A stretch of 64,000 nucleotides of DNA from Malaya genurostris (GCF_030247185.1 NC_080572.1:9689007-9753006), one strand, 5' to 3'; shown: positions 23,801 to 35,827, numbered from the stretch's first letter. The notes: generated from the letters alone by a model not told the origin. A program made the numbers and translations.

Positions 23801-26429
23801 TAGAAAAAAGTATATATAATAAAATTTCTCATTCAGAAATAAACAGCTGCAAAGTCAATGACATGATTCATTTTACGTGCTTTGGGTTGTGAATTTAAGT
23901 GAGTTGTGACGGTCTTTTTGTATGCATCTCACGAGACGTAAATTTACATGTTTTTTTAAGAATGTTTTTTCTAAGTGCCAACAATTACACACTGTATTAC
24001 AATGTATTTCAACTTAAAACTCGCCTTTTATTGTATATACCCGTTAAAGAGTTAAAGTTTATTTTTTTCGTGAATCCCGGCAAATGTATTCCGGTATTTC
24101 GGCAATCAAATTGTTCGGAAAAAATAGGGCAAACTTTGAACACCTCGGAATCATTCCTTTTTTTTTTGTTTTATATCAAAATTTCACACACAAACATTGG
24201 AAGCTGGTGTGGAACAAGCAGCTAGAGTGTGAACAAAAGAATAGCATTCACCAAATTTGCAGTATGTCCGCTGGTCCAGATTGTGTCATATATCATGAAG
24301 CATAGCTCACCTGATGCTTCTGTGTACGAAACCAGCACGGTAAGGTGGAAATTGACTGCAAAAAGGACAATAAGGGAGTGTCTGAAACTGCTGCGATAAT
24401 GCCGCTCGGGTCTGGGTTCAGAACTTTGGAAGTTGTGATTTATGCTACCCCCGTTGGGACATTGAGCATCGAATAGAAAAGGGATGCGTACGTGCCGGAT
24501 GGTGTATGTGAAATTATTGGAAACTCTCACATGATTTGCTGTATAAGGAACTTTGATTTGCGGGTTTTGTTGGGTTGCTTCGTTTTTTTTTCTTATAGAA
24601 ATTTATCGTTTTTGGACAATATGCTGGTTAGTATATTGAAGTGGTTTCCACAATGAAAAAAACATGCCTTCACAAAATAGGATTATAATTTCAAACGATT
24701 GAGACAAGAAGTGTGATGTATTTCATAAACTGAAAATCAAAACGATGATAATTTTATAAAATCTTTTTGAGTCGAGTGAAGACGAAGAATGTTTAATCCT
24801 TACCCGGAAATTTGAAAAAAAGTTGAGAGGCAGGAGTGGAAGGAAATGTTTTACCAATAAAGACGTAACAGAGCTAAGTATGATTCAAAAGTTTTCAAAG
24901 GTAAATAGTTGAACGAAATTAAAGTTTTCTTTTTCTGTGTTAGTACTTTATCTACTGGTGTGAAAGCAATTAATAATTCATACCAAATTTAAACAATTTA
25001 GATCATGACGCATTGAAAGCAAAATACAAACAGTAGGACAAATGTTTTAATTTATTTCTTAGGAATTTGATATCAACAGCATAAAATTTCAAAAGCATCT
25101 AATTTGTCCTAGCGGATGCATTTCGTTTGTAAAATTGAATCACAGTTAGAAAGTTGTCTCGTTAGTTTGCCTCTCTTATAGGGTAATTGTACCCAAAGTT
25201 ATCTCATTAGTCGCGCCACCAAGTTGTTCTGCGAGTTATTCGGCCAACAAAGAATGGATTGCGAACATCTTCGTTTCGCTCCTAAGCATTATTATCACAA
25301 AACGTGAAGTACTTCCTTCATGGCGACGCAAAAATTTCAAGCAAAGGCACAAATTGTGCATCTTCTTGATAAATGATAGATCTGAGATGATAAAGAGTTC
25401 GGTTTCCCTACAATATGCAAGGGCAAAGCACCTTTCCTTTGAAAAGTGTATGCAATCTGTACCATGGAACCCCGGTTCTTGGGAAGGGCAAGAAGCACCA
25501 AGCGTGTTACTGAGAACAACAATAAAATTCCATCTGCAATTACATTCCCCGCAATGAAAATTACGGCTACCACGTGGAAGCACATTTTTTTCCTTTCGTT
25601 CATTATCTTTCGCTCGTGTTTTCATTAAAAGAGTATAACAAAAGAACCCCGGAACGGGGCGAGACTAGCAGTTATACGAAACGGCATTTTCATTCGAAAC
25701 AATGAAAACATACTACTTCCAGTCGCTGCAATGTTTAGCTCGGACGGAGATGCGGAACAAACTGCTGTCTAAATTGATGTTCCGGCGATGATGCAAATAG
25801 TTGTTTAACAGTTTGAAAGCAAATTAGCATGATACCTTTGATTTGGATTTTCAACGATTGGAGCAATTTTGATTGATGGTTTAGTAAATAATTTTTTGTA
25901 AATAAAACTGCGAAACGCTTTTATTGTCTGTAGAGTTATGATCTAGCTAGAGTTCTAATGATTGGTAATGAGCTTAAGAAACTGATCATTGCAAATCACT
26001 CGAGTCTCTGGTATGCCGGAAAGTGCCGATAAAGGTCTTTTAACATTCACTATCCGATCCGGCAATAGAAAAGTTACCAGAAATTGTCACTTTCTGTTCG
26101 CGGCAGCATTTTCGTACACAATGAATTCTTCACAATCTCTAATAGTCAATATAACAGTCTATACTGGCTGCTTAAAAATATTCCTACGCATCGATTCGAG
26201 TAGATAAATCTACATATTTTAGATAATTGGTGATCGAAACTTCAATTAGTAACGAACCATGCCTTTATTTTTGTTTAATAATATAAGTTTAAAGACACAC
26301 CCCTTTATCTTTAAGATGCCGAGAGCATCGAGCTTTGCCTAATTTTGCCTGATACGACAGTTTAATATATAAGATTTCTGCTCTTCAATGAGTGCGTTCT
26401 CAATCTAAGAAAATCGACTTGCACTCTAT
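23801..26429. other. Unassigned AT-rich sequence
   Basis: Frames such as 23899-24225 (+), 24222-24530 (-) and 25236-25625 (-) lack recognisable domains and overlap one another on both strands. No repeat shared within the window was found. Confidence 0.35.
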
Positions 26430-26880
26430 GCGGTTCGATACTAACAATAGTCCAGGAACTAACTGTGCAAGAATCTTTTTTACCTTCGAATGCAATATAA
26501 TCGTTCTAGCACTTTTTTATCTCTTCGATACCATGCTTATAGAATGATTCATCGATGGCCATAATATAGGCTTCATTTACGGCGATGAATACCTCATTCT
26601 AATTAAATATTTTCCCCTGGAAAATCCTTTTGAGATTAGCAAAGGATAATTAGTCTCTTAACAATAATAATAATTAGGATAATTAGGCAACAATAATAAT
26701 AATCACTTTTGATTATGCTTTCCTTTTCAACATGTTGCATTTTCATATGGCTTTCCCTATCTGAATGCTTATTTCAGATCTTATTTATTTGTCGTCAATC
26801 AAAAGTAGACCATAAGGATAATTACAATAATCGTCTTAAATTTGTAAACTATTCTAAATAGATTCTAAATAGATGTATAA
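26430..26880 (-). pseudogene. mariner transposase relic, C-terminal part
   Basis: Minus-strand reading gives, in order, 'YGLLLIDDK' (near 26850), 'NLKRIFQGKIFN' (near 26630), and 'NEVFIAVNEAYIMAIDESFY' followed by 'KHGIEEIKKC' and 'NDYIAFEGK' (26590-26480). These match the order and sequence of the mariner catalytic-domain end and C-terminus ('GILFIDYL', then 'NLKxxLxGxxF', then 'YKxGIxxLxxxWxKCIxLxG'). Stops and frame changes are present. The upstream 'DETW' block of the same gene is on the far side of the CR1 element at 31213-31345, so both are probably one gene split by insertion. Confidence 0.75.
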
Positions 26881-26910
26881 TTTATTATGAGTTAAATAAT
26901 AATAATTGGC

Positions 26911-29900
26911 TTACCGAATAGAACTGAAATATTGCTTTAGTTTGTTTTTTGACATAGTGAAATCGACTGCTTCTGAATGCTTGTTGTATTTAGCCATCAA
27001 TTGATTTATTGGCCCATTTTTCGCATAGTTTGTTCGCTGGTGGTTTGTAATAAAAATATTTCGATTTCTTAAACGCCAAGATGGTATGTAAAAATTTAGA
27101 TTGGACAGGAGTTGACTGGAATCTATGCGATTCGAGACAATGTCATTTACAAATGAGACCATTGAAAATTCTCTGCGTTCTTTTAATGTTTGAATACTTA
27201 TTAGCATACAGCGGGCTTTATATGACGGAAGAGGAAGTCTTGTCCAACCTAATTTACGAAGTGCAAATAACAAAAATTGTTTTTGAACTGATTCTATTCG
27301 ATCTTCCCATGTGATTAAGTAAGGTGACCAAACTAAGCTACAGTATTCTAGTACTGACCGAACATAGGCAATGTATAATGTTTTAATTGTATACGGATCG
27401 TGAAAACAGTAACAAAATCGTTTTATGAATCCTAGCATGTTATTGGCTCTGTTTATGATTGTATTATAATGGTCAACAAAAGTCATTTTAGAATCTAGTA
27501 TTATTCCTAAGTCCCTAATTCTTTCGCATTTTTGAACTGTTTGACTTCCAAGAGTAAGTATCAAGTCAGGTGTATTTTGTTTTTTACTGAATGTTATTCT
27601 ACTGCATTTTTTCACATTTAGTTGAAGAAGACTTTTGTTACACCATGTATAAAAAGAAAGAATTTCTGCTTGATAAACCTTGGCATCCTCACTTTTCTCT
27701 ATTTCTAAAAATAGTTTTATATCGTCTGCGTATATTAGAATTTTTATTTTTTTTTAAAAGAAAGGAAATGTCGTTAACAAACAAGATAAATAAAAGAGGA
27801 CCTAAATGAGATCCCTGGGGGACCCCGGAACTGACGTGAATGGGGTTCGACTTTTTACCCTTGAATTTTACAATTTGTTGACGATTTGTTAGATAAGATT
27901 CCAACCAATTACGAAGACCTGGTAAGATTCCCAATTTCTGTAATTTGAACATAAGCATGGGTATGTCAACACGATCGAATGCTTTGCTGAAATCTGTATA
28001 AAGAGCTTCAATGTAATTTCCCTTGTCCATACCGGTCAGGGTATAGTGGACGAATTCAAGCAAATTAGTAGTAGTGGAACGTCCTTTGAAAAATCCATGT
28101 TGCATGTGAGTAATTCTATTTTTTATTTGACTAAAGAGTTTGTCATTAACGATCGCTTCAAAGAGCTTCGGAATGCAAGAAAGAATAGCAATCCCGCGAT
28201 AGTTGCATATGTCTGCTTTTTTCCCATTTTTGAAAATTGGTATGAGGAAAGAGTTTTTCCACGTTTCTGGAAAAACTCCAGACTGAAGCGAATTATTAAA
28301 AAGCCAGCACAAAGGGGTTGCAAGATCTAATGCTAATTTTTTCATAAATATGGGTGGAATCCCATCAGGTCCGGCACTTTTAGAGACATCTGATTTGTTT
28401 AGGGCATCTATTATGTCTAGCACTTGGATTTGATTTACATTAATATCTTCAGTAAACTCTGGAAAGAAATTAAAATATTCACGATCGCGGTCATCTTCAG
28501 AAAACTTCGTGTAGATTTGTTGAAAAAATTTAGCGAAAAGATTACAAATTTCTTGTGAGTTATTACCAATGTTTTCCTGTAGATACATTCTTGACGGAAA
28601 GTTTTCTGATTTTAATTTGTTTCTAACATAACTAAAGAATTTTTTTGGGCAAGACTTTATTTCCTGTTCAGTTCTTGAGTTATACTCTTTGAATGCAGTA
28701 TCAATTGCTGAACTTAGTTGGTCACAGATGTGTATGTAATTCGATAAATTGTCACTATTATTTTCTCTTTTGTACTTTTTATGAGCTTTTTGTTTGCGAT
28801 TTCTTAGGTTTCTAATATGCTCGTTATACCAAGCAGGATACTTTGAATTATTTTGTCGCCTAATTTTCTTTAATGGGACATGTTCATTTATTATGTCGTA
28901 CAGCCGTGCGTAGAAAATATCGACTGAAATTTCGACATTTCTTTCGTTTCTAAGGAGTTCTTGCCAATCTATTTCTCGTAGCTTACGACTAATACTATTA
29001 TAATTTGCTGAGTGGTAATCGAAAATCTCCTCATACTCATAGTCGTCGGGTCTATTAATCTGATGTATAAATATTGAGAATTCGATTGCTGTATGAAAAG
29101 CTTCATTTTTCCACAATGGAGTTGGTGATTCTATTACACAAAAATCATCGTGAATATTAGTAAATAAAAAATCTAAATAACAGTGTTGCTGATTTTTTAC
29201 ATGATTAATTTGATTAAGACCTAAACCGGATATTTTGTCGAATAAGTAATGAAGTGTTTCATTCTCCCCAACGAGAGGTAGTAAAATGCTCTCATTTTCA
29301 GCGTCTGGAATAAAGTCGATATTGCGCTGATTAAAGTCTCCATATATATGAACTTTAGCTTCCGATGGAAGCTTAGTCATGATTTCATCAGCAACATGCA
29401 GAAACTTTTCATATGTAGCTTTTTGGGCATTGTTAGGAGGAAAATATACTGGAACAAAAATATGTGTTTCACCTGCTAAATGAATTCTTACCCATACGTG
29501 TTCAAATTCTTTAAATTTCGTTGTGGTTATCATTTCGGCGTCAAATTCTGCTAAAACAGCAATAAGAACACCTCCCCCCGATTTTTTATCAGATGTATGG
29601 AGCTCACGATCGTTTCTAAAAACGTTGTAAATGTTTCCGAAGACTTCCGTGCTGTTAACGCTATCATCCCAACTAGTTTCGGTTGCTAGAATAATTCCAT
29701 ACGAACACCCTAAAATATTTTTATGGATTTCATTAATCTTTAGTGCGCTCTTCATACGGTTAAAATTTTGACAATATGCTACGATTTCTGTCGACGACGA
29801 TAGATGAGGAGATCTTATTGAACATGATTGTTGACTTATGATAATATTGTCATTATTCTCTTCTTCTGGGTAATGCGTCAAAATTGCCGAAAACACGAAT

Positions 29901-29923
29901 GTTGAGCACGACAGGCCACGCAC
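26911..29923 (-). pseudogene. CR1-like ORF2: endonuclease and reverse transcriptase, one frameshift
   Basis: Makes the nick and copies element RNA at the target. The endonuclease occupies about residues 45-285, with visible catalytic positions in 'YCQNFN' (48-54), 'ATETSW' (Glu81), 'GDFN' (Asp195/Asn197), 'LDFLF' (Asp250) and His276. The reverse transcriptase runs from 'SAGPDGIPP' (515-523) through 'NYRGIAIL', 'YTDFSKAFD' (Asp643) and 'SGVPQGSHLGPLLF' (698-711). The YADD active site (27721-27732) lies in another frame. A frame change is needed just before it, most simply one extra base in the 9-A run (T-run 27747-27755 on the plus strand). The remaining ~260 codons are open to the TAA at 26911-26913. 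Total length is about 1000 codons, as expected for the family. It overlaps the end of ORF1 by 46 bp. Confidence 0.88.
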
Positions 29924-31113
29924 GTATCAGTTGACGAACATTCAGCAGACATTTGATTCGGCATCGTTAGTTGCAGGTTGTGCTCTCGATAAGGATTAAT
30001 CGTCGGTCCTCTTTGAAAATTAATTGTAGGTCTGTAATTTGTTGGTGGTCCCGAAAATCGATCCTTAGCTGCAGCAAGAAGTATTCTATCAGGTGGAAGA
30101 TTATTTCGGCTGTTGTTGTAGTTGTTGTTGTTATAGTTAGTGCAATTATTATTCATGTCGTGACTAATAATGTTATTACAATGTCGTTTTGTAGATGAAA
30201 GATGCGTGGAAAGAGTATTGGATCTGTTATTGTAGTTTTTTCTTGAATTTCGCTTTTTGCGCCTTCTTGACTTGTCAGCCTCATTTTGCTGACGTCGGAA
30301 CCTAGATTGACGTGCGTCGTACTCACTCCAATCAGCTTTCCATACCTTTTTGGTGCCTAATAAACGCCACCCAGAATAGTCGGGTTTTATACAGTTCAAT
30401 TCGTCATCCAAACTGGGGCATGAGTCAGGTGTCGATGATGATGATACAGCAATTTGGATTCCAGCAATATTTGTTGATAAAGACTTCAACTCCTCTAGAA
30501 TGTCCAACTCGACCATAGAATTCGGATTGTTAGGTAAACAGGTTGCTGTGTCAAGAGATAGCTGGCTGAGTTGACTTATTTCGTTACTCAGGTCTCGCAA
30601 ATTTGAAGAAAATTCTGACGTCACGGTTTGCAGTGTCGAGAACACACTTTCCTTTGTCGATTTTAAAGCTGTATCTAGCAGTGCAGTCATGTGATTTTTA
30701 ATACTTGTCACACTTCCCGGCAAACTGCTATTTTTATTTAGTGCGATCAGCTCATTTTTTATGGTAGTGAGTAAGACTTCTAGTCCGTCAATCGCCTCAT
30801 GTATTACAGTTGGCTTCTCCTGTTGAAAAGCAAACTTATGCAGCACTTCCGTGTTGGCCTGAAGTTGCTTCTCCAGCAGTTTTTGTTGCTCAACAAGGCT
30901 GCTATAATGCATCTTTACTTGTAATAATTCTTGACATACCTCGCAACATGGCAGCACATAAGAATTAATATCTGCTTTTTTGTCTCTTTTCCTGAGAGAA
31001 CCGCGCTGAATGGTAACACCGATGCAGGCCGCGTGAAATTTTCGAGGGCAGCCAACGCATGTCCACATGATTGTGTCGACGGAGGTATCCAGTGCACAAA
31101 TTTCACAACTCAT
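29878..31113 (-). CDS. CR1-like ORF1: PHD finger, coiled coil, basic RNA-binding tail
   Basis: Predicted 411-residue ORF1 protein, which in CR1-like elements binds element RNA in the ribonucleoprotein. From the Met at 31113 a C4HC3 PHD-type finger uses Cys3, Cys6, Cys19, Cys22, His27, Cys30, Cys57 and Cys60. Residues about 70-270 are rich in heptad-like Leu/Gln/Glu and probably form coiled coil. 'SGWRLLGTKKVWKADW' is followed by a strongly basic stretch ('RRRKKRNSRKNYNNR') and an Asn-rich run encoded by GTT/ATT-type repeats. The frame stays open for 70 codons upstream, but that part matches mariner transposase, so I prefer the internal Met that starts the finger. The frame is intact. Confidence 0.8.
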   Translation of the reverse strand: MSCEICALDTSVDTIMWTCVGCPRKFHAACIGVTIQRGSLRKRDKKADINSYVLPCCEVCQELLQVKMHYSSLVEQQKLLEKQLQANTEVLHKFAFQQEKPTVIHEAIDGLEVLLTTIKNELIALNKNSSLPGSVTSIKNHMTALLDTALKSTKESVFSTLQTVTSEFSSNLRDLSNEISQLSQLSLDTATCLPNNPNSMVELDILEELKSLSTNIAGIQIAVSSSSTPDSCPSLDDELNCIKPDYSGWRLLGTKKVWKADWSEYDARQSRFRRQQNEADKSRRRKKRNSRKNYNNRSNTLSTHLSSTKRHCNNIISHDMNNNCTNYNNNNYNNSRNNLPPDRILLAAAKDRFSGPPTNYRPTINFQRGPTINPYREHNLQLTMPNQMSAECSSTDTCVACRAQHSCFRQF

Positions 31114-31212
31114 GTTGATTACACAACTAAAAACAGTTAAAATAAACAATAAATAATATTTCGCGCGCGGCACTGGGAGCGAATGAAAAACACGTCCGAA
31201 CTTGACGACGTC

Positions 31213-31345
31213 TAATGAAGAACAATGCTGATGTGACCCCGGAGAAAAATGGTAGATCCATGTTTCGTCCACTGCTTCATACCAACTCAAGAAATTATTT
31301 TTATTGCGACAAAACAGTACCAAACAGCTATCTGGATCGTAAGTC
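31213..31345 (-). pseudogene. mariner transposase relic, 'DETW' block
   Basis: Minus-strand 'CLVLFCRNKNNFLSWYEAVD' continuing as 'ETWIYHFSPGSHQHCSS' matches the mariner segment around the first catalytic Asp ('FLxRYxTVDETWIHHYxPExKxQS'). It abuts the CR1-like element and lacks what follows; the downstream parts appear beyond the other end of the element (26430-26880), same strand and order. The N-terminal helix-turn-helix half was not recognised further upstream. Confidence 0.72.
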
Positions 31346-31767
31346 CGTTCACGATTATCAAAACTTGCTCAATTTCCTGATGAATGCTTTATTTAGACTC
31401 GTTTAAAATGAAAATACCACAAATATTTGTTTTTAATAGATCCGTGTGCGGACTGGACAGTTTATGGATTTGTTTCGTGCGCCGTTTGATGCACGAGACC
31501 CATTTTAATCGAAATTCGGCTGTTTCTTTGTATTCGAGAAAAAACAGGATGGTCGATCATGGTGTACTGGATGGTCGATCATGACGACCTTCTATTATCA
31601 ACCCCAACAAACTAAACGGACAGGGTAACCAACATTCTCAAAGAATTAATTTCGAAAATTCGAAGACACAAATAAGTTTATACGAAACCTAAAAGACAGC
31701 TGACTTCATATTAAAAACAAATGTTGGCAGTGATTTTGACAGTCAGGTGAAAAAAATGTAAATTAGT
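31346..31767. other. Unassigned sequence
   Basis: Expected position of the mariner N-terminal half, but I could not read it. 'GGTCGATCATG' occurs twice about 18 bp apart near 31550-31580. No other feature. Confidence 0.35.
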
Positions 31768-31900
31768 TAAGGGCATATTCAGTAGTGTTCTAGTTCTAGA
31801 TTCATAATTTATGTCAGTTTCAAAATTTAAATTTGAATTTTATAGCAAGAAAAACTGGCAGCTCCAGCAGTGTTCTGTTTTTTATATTGTGGAATGTAAT
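31768..31900 (+). repeat. Dispersed repeat 'GGGCATGTTCAG', copy 2
   Basis: 'AAGGGCATATTCAGTAGTGT', 'TCTAGTTCTAGATTCATAAT', 'TTATGTCAGTT' and 'AAAACTGGCAGCTCCAGCAG' match copies at 23662 and 53629. Confidence 0.65.
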
Positions 31901-32499
31901 GTAATGTTTTTAAAGTGAGCATGTATTCAAGCTTTTTTTTTGTCTTCCTCCTGTATGTATCGTCTTATTGTTGATTTATGTGTGCTTCAATACGAAGATA
32001 GTATCACTACTTCTTCGTAGTTTTGTTTTAACTAAATTAGATTCCGTTGAAAAATTTAAGAATTACATGGACTGAATTTTCCTTTGAGCTCTCTTTCGGG
32101 TCCAAAATTGAAGAAAGTGAAATTAAAAAATAACAACATAAATACGGGCAAATACCTTGTGAGTAAATTGATTTAGTTCAAAAGATTTGTTTTAGGCAGG
32201 AAGAAAGTTCACGTGGAACTTGTTCTGAGCTCAATGTTGTCAAAAGGTCGTCAAGTACGTTTAAGCCAGTAAGAAGCGTTTAAGCAAGAAAGTAGATTTT
32301 TCTGATACTGTGGAACTTTTGATAAGTTGGGATAATTCGGGTCAGAAATCTAGATACGGAATGGGTTCGGCATGTTAAACAAATTGTAAACAGCCGAATG
32401 AGAGTATAGTTTGATATCAGTTGAAAAACTGATGAGCCAAAATCAAATTAAGAAGTCAATTCATAGTTGCTAGCATAATAAGATTTCGATTTGTTCTCT
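31901..32499. other. Unassigned AT-rich sequence
   Basis: No coding or repeat feature recognised. It may include the 3' flank of the reverse transcriptase relic that follows on the minus strand. Confidence 0.35.
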
Positions 32500-33460
32500 T
32501 TTTGGTGTTTGAATTTACTCGGACACTATGCATAACCACAGCAGAACGTCAGGTCGGCAGGAAACGTGCAGAGCAAGGACGCTAACGAACACAAACACAC
32601 GCGCGCGAACACGAATAGTGAGTAGAATATAAGAATCCCAAAGCGGACCTGGAGCTGACCTTGATAGTCTCCGAGTATCTTCAGATCGGGCTGGTGCATG
32701 AAAAGAGACCTTGAGAGTCCATTCCAAACGGTCCCCGTGGCTTTACCAGGAACTAGATTGTTAGTATCTACCAGCTGTAAAAGGTAGATTAGCAGGGTCA
32801 ATCCAAGTCCTTGTTTAGGATGAATCGAACAAATTTGCGCTGGATAGCTTCGACATTCTCGATGTCGATTTGATAGTATGGTGACCAAATGATATTCAAG
32901 CATAGAACGGACTAGTGCACACTAAAGTATCACAAGACATTGCACATTGATAGAGTACTTGGTCACGCGAAAAATAAATACGAAAAGCTTGGAAGCCTTG
33001 GAAATTATATATCCGATGTGTTTAGCTTGGCATCAAGAACAATACCTAAGTCCTTCACGGACGATTCACGTTTCAGCACTTTTTCCGTAATGTTGTACTT
33101 GTATCTCACAAACGAGTGTTTGCGAAAAAATGAAATAACAAACCATTTTGAGGCGTTCATTGCCACTCTGTTGTCTTGACACCAATTCGAGAATAAATCA
33201 AGCTGTGACTGTAGATATATAAAGTCTTTTTGACGTTTAACTTGGTTGAAATCGTCAGCAAAATACGACTTATAGCATTTTAATGAAAAATTGAGATTGT
33301 TGGGGTAGAGTCAAAATATAAATGATTCCAAACGACTACTCTGAGGTACTCCGTGAGCTAACGGCAAACGGTGTCGTCGAGCAGTCTCCAATTTCCATAG
33401 GCTAATAACTTCTGGTTGTGTGTATGAATTCTGACGAAATTGTTTTACCACTGAATAAAC
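32500..33460 (-). pseudogene. Jockey-type reverse transcriptase relic (C-terminal half)
   Basis: Minus-strand fragments in order: 'AHGVPQSSRLESFIF' (motif B, GVPQG-like, near 33345), 'YFADDFNQVK' (the FADD active site, near 33265), 'SQLDLFSNWCQDNRVAMNAS', 'KRESSVKDLGIVLDAKL', 'MLEYHLVTILSN' and, in an alternative frame, 'IIWSPYYQIDIENVEAIQRK', then 'FVRFILNKDLD'. This is the usual order of the palm, thumb and C-terminal region in Jockey/CR1-type LINEs. Multiple stops and frame changes show age. The endonuclease and N-terminal RT are missing. It differs in sequence from the element at 26889, so it is a separate family. Confidence 0.8.
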
Positions 33461-34672
33461 AAACCTTTCGCATCAGAACGCTCTCGAGAGTTTTCTTTGC
33501 TATACCTAATAATGAAAGTACTTCTATTTGCACCAGATTAGAATAGAAGAACTGTTTTTCAAATCTTTATCATTTGCATCCAATTATGCGTTCATGAAGA
33601 TAATATAGTGACTATTTCGTTTAGCACTAAACTAAACAAGTACATAACAACCAAGGGCAGTAATAAAACGCCTATTCTCGGCGGCTCGCAAGAAAAAAAA
33701 AAACATAACCTACTAGCACCGCACTTGCGAGAGCATCAATCTGCCATAAACCAAGTACCTATCATCAAGAGATTTGATTTTCCTTCCTTTCTACGCCACC
33801 GAACGTACGGCACTCCGTACCGGTGAAATTACTCGTACCGGCAACGTGAGCTCCATTTGTGACATGATAGACTCCTTCCAGAAGCAGCGCGTTTTCGGTT
33901 CGGAGGGTGAAATCCCTGAATATACGTGGTATTTTTTGTGAATCTTCGCCGCGCACCGGGAATGCTAGACATGTTGTTTTGTCTCACTTTTATTCCGATT
34001 CAGTAGGTAACCGTTACAGAGACATCTGTTTACAAGGGGTGACAACGGGATTGATGATGGTTGTCGACACGTGAATTAATATTCTATTTGTGATGTGATC
34101 TACTGGATGCTTAAATAAATTTCAACGATAAATAAAAGGTTAGGAAAAATCAATTGGTACAAAAACATACTCCGACATATTTTGAAATCAGTTCATGGTT
34201 TGCAGATTTACGTATATGTCGTACCTCGGCAACATAAATTCGAAACCCGCTAAAAATACGCCAATCAAAAATTATTCAAAAGAACATAGCAAACCGACAA
34301 ATTTTAGTTCTAAAAATCTTGAATTGATTATTTTTGCACAGAAAACATGAAATTCTCCATTATCAAGATTTAATTTTCACTAAATTACTGTACCATTCAC
34401 TGTTATGCAGAGGCTATGTAGCAGCTGAATTGTGCTAGCTTTTACTTCCTTGTTTTCTGAATCGAAATAGTGCATCTATACTAAAGCACAATTAATTATA
34501 GACAAAAACATTCTAATACACAAATAAATAAGGTAGAGTAAGAGCAGTACAAAAAATTACATCGCAGAACTAGCACACGGTGCGAATTAAATCAGTACTG
34601 ATGCTCTAGCATTTCAATGGAAGATGAATCAAAAATAGTTCTAAAAATAAGTTCTTGAAAGGATTGAAAATA
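33461..34672. other. Unassigned sequence
   Basis: A more complex patch near 33780-33960 ('GTACCGG' occurring twice) holds short frames without domains. No repeat shared in the window. Confidence 0.35.
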
Positions 34673-34862
34673 CACACCTAACAAAAACTCTGTGATTTAC
34701 ATCTTATTAGATGCACATAAATGGAGCGTCGCAGTTCACGCAAATTTACGTCGAAGAACATTTAATATTGTGTCCGAAACTCCATGACAAGAAATTCATT
34801 GAAATAAAAAAACAAAAAAGAATTCTGATAGCAACCGACGCGACTTGAACCGAGAATCATTG
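34673..34862 (-). mobile_element. tRNA-derived SINE, family C, copy 1 (5'-truncated)
   Basis: Minus strand: 'TCCAATGATTCTCGGTTCAA' with the B-box-like 'GGTTCAAGTCG', then the body through 'ATGGAGTTTCGGACACAATA', 'GTGAACTGCGACGCTCCATT' and 'ATCTAATAAGATGTAAATCA'. It matches the plus-strand copy at 35828-36053, but the tRNA-like 5' head is missing or diverged. Confidence 0.72.
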
Positions 34863-35827
34863 GAATTAAGTCACCTGCAAAATTCAAATTTTTTTGGAGT
34901 GTAGAAAAAATCTTGGAAGGCAGCTCAATCAGTATGCATCCAGGATACTTCCATAACTTCCAAGTTCGTGTTCTGACCATTCGGTTTTATTTCAGTATTC
35001 CTTCTATATCATATCATATACACATATTTTCAATAAACTTTTGGAGTAAATACGTTTTACTTTACTATGTTAAAAATTTACTTTCTGAGAGAGTGATCAG
35101 ATTCGAAGATAAATATCTGTTGTTATTCTTAACGTAACAACATAATTTTACTCCATATCATCGGAAATATGATCAGCAATTTATTATTTAATTTAAACTT
35201 TGTCCTAATACCTCTGGAAACAATGAGTATCAAAAAGAACTACTCGTGACTGGGTAGAAAAACAACGGTAAAATTTGTCCGTTTCGTAAATTCTAGTCTG
35301 CGCAGTTGACAGAGCACCATTAACATGTCATTTTGATCGGTCCAGATTCAGATTTCGATACCAGATTTCATGGTCCAAATTCAGGTTCGGAATTCACGAA
35401 CGCGTATTTGAGAAAAATTATTTCAATTGGTTCTTTCGAGAATCAAAAAAAATGTCTCAAAGAACTTACTGCGATACATTCTTTCACTGAAATAGATGAA
35501 TTGTCATTTTTACTTCCGTTAGTTCCGCCTTATGGATTTTATTCGCACTGCGTGTAGATCTGCTTTGGTCGGATAATTTTTTGTCTTGCGTTCGCCAAAT
35601 ACCAGCGAGAGGATTAGTTCACACCAAAACAAAAAGTCACCAGTATTACTTAATTCCTCATACGATGTAGTTCATAAAGACCTAATCTGTCAAACGACGG
35701 AAAATTTCATTTGTAATGACTTAATGTTAGATTAGCTTGAATTTTACTGGTTTCGATTGTAACTTGCATTCTGCTAGCGGGTGTGACTGTATGCATTTAA
35801 ATGTTCCTTTTATCAGCCAAGCAGACG
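34863..35827. other. Spacer between inverted SINE-C copies
   Basis: AT-rich, with short frames and no domains. 'GGTCCAGATTCAGATTTCGA' near 35340 and 'GGTCCAAATTCAGGTTCGGA' near 35370 form a short approximate direct repeat. Confidence 0.4.

Larger units (their letters stand above)
26889..31205 (-). mobile_element. CR1-clade-like non-LTR retrotransposon, nearly full length
   Basis: Two overlapping open regions lie on the minus strand in the order ORF1 then ORF2. The 3' untranslated region is very short and ends in an (ATT)n-like tract at 26894-26905. A PHD-type finger in ORF1 and an APE-type endonuclease plus reverse transcriptase in ORF2 fit CR1-like LINEs. The 5' end is placed near 31205 because mariner-derived sequence begins just beyond. 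Target duplications could not be fixed by eye. Damage is limited to one frameshift in ORF2, so the insertion looks recent. Confidence 0.82.

Noticed and set aside
25236..25625. 129-codon minus-strand frame
   Set aside because: Overlaps several frames on both strands and has no recognisable motif or signal.
31114..31323. Upstream start giving a 481-residue ORF1
   Set aside because: The extra 70 residues contain a mariner DETW block, so they are flank and not element; the Met at 31113 starts directly at the PHD finger.
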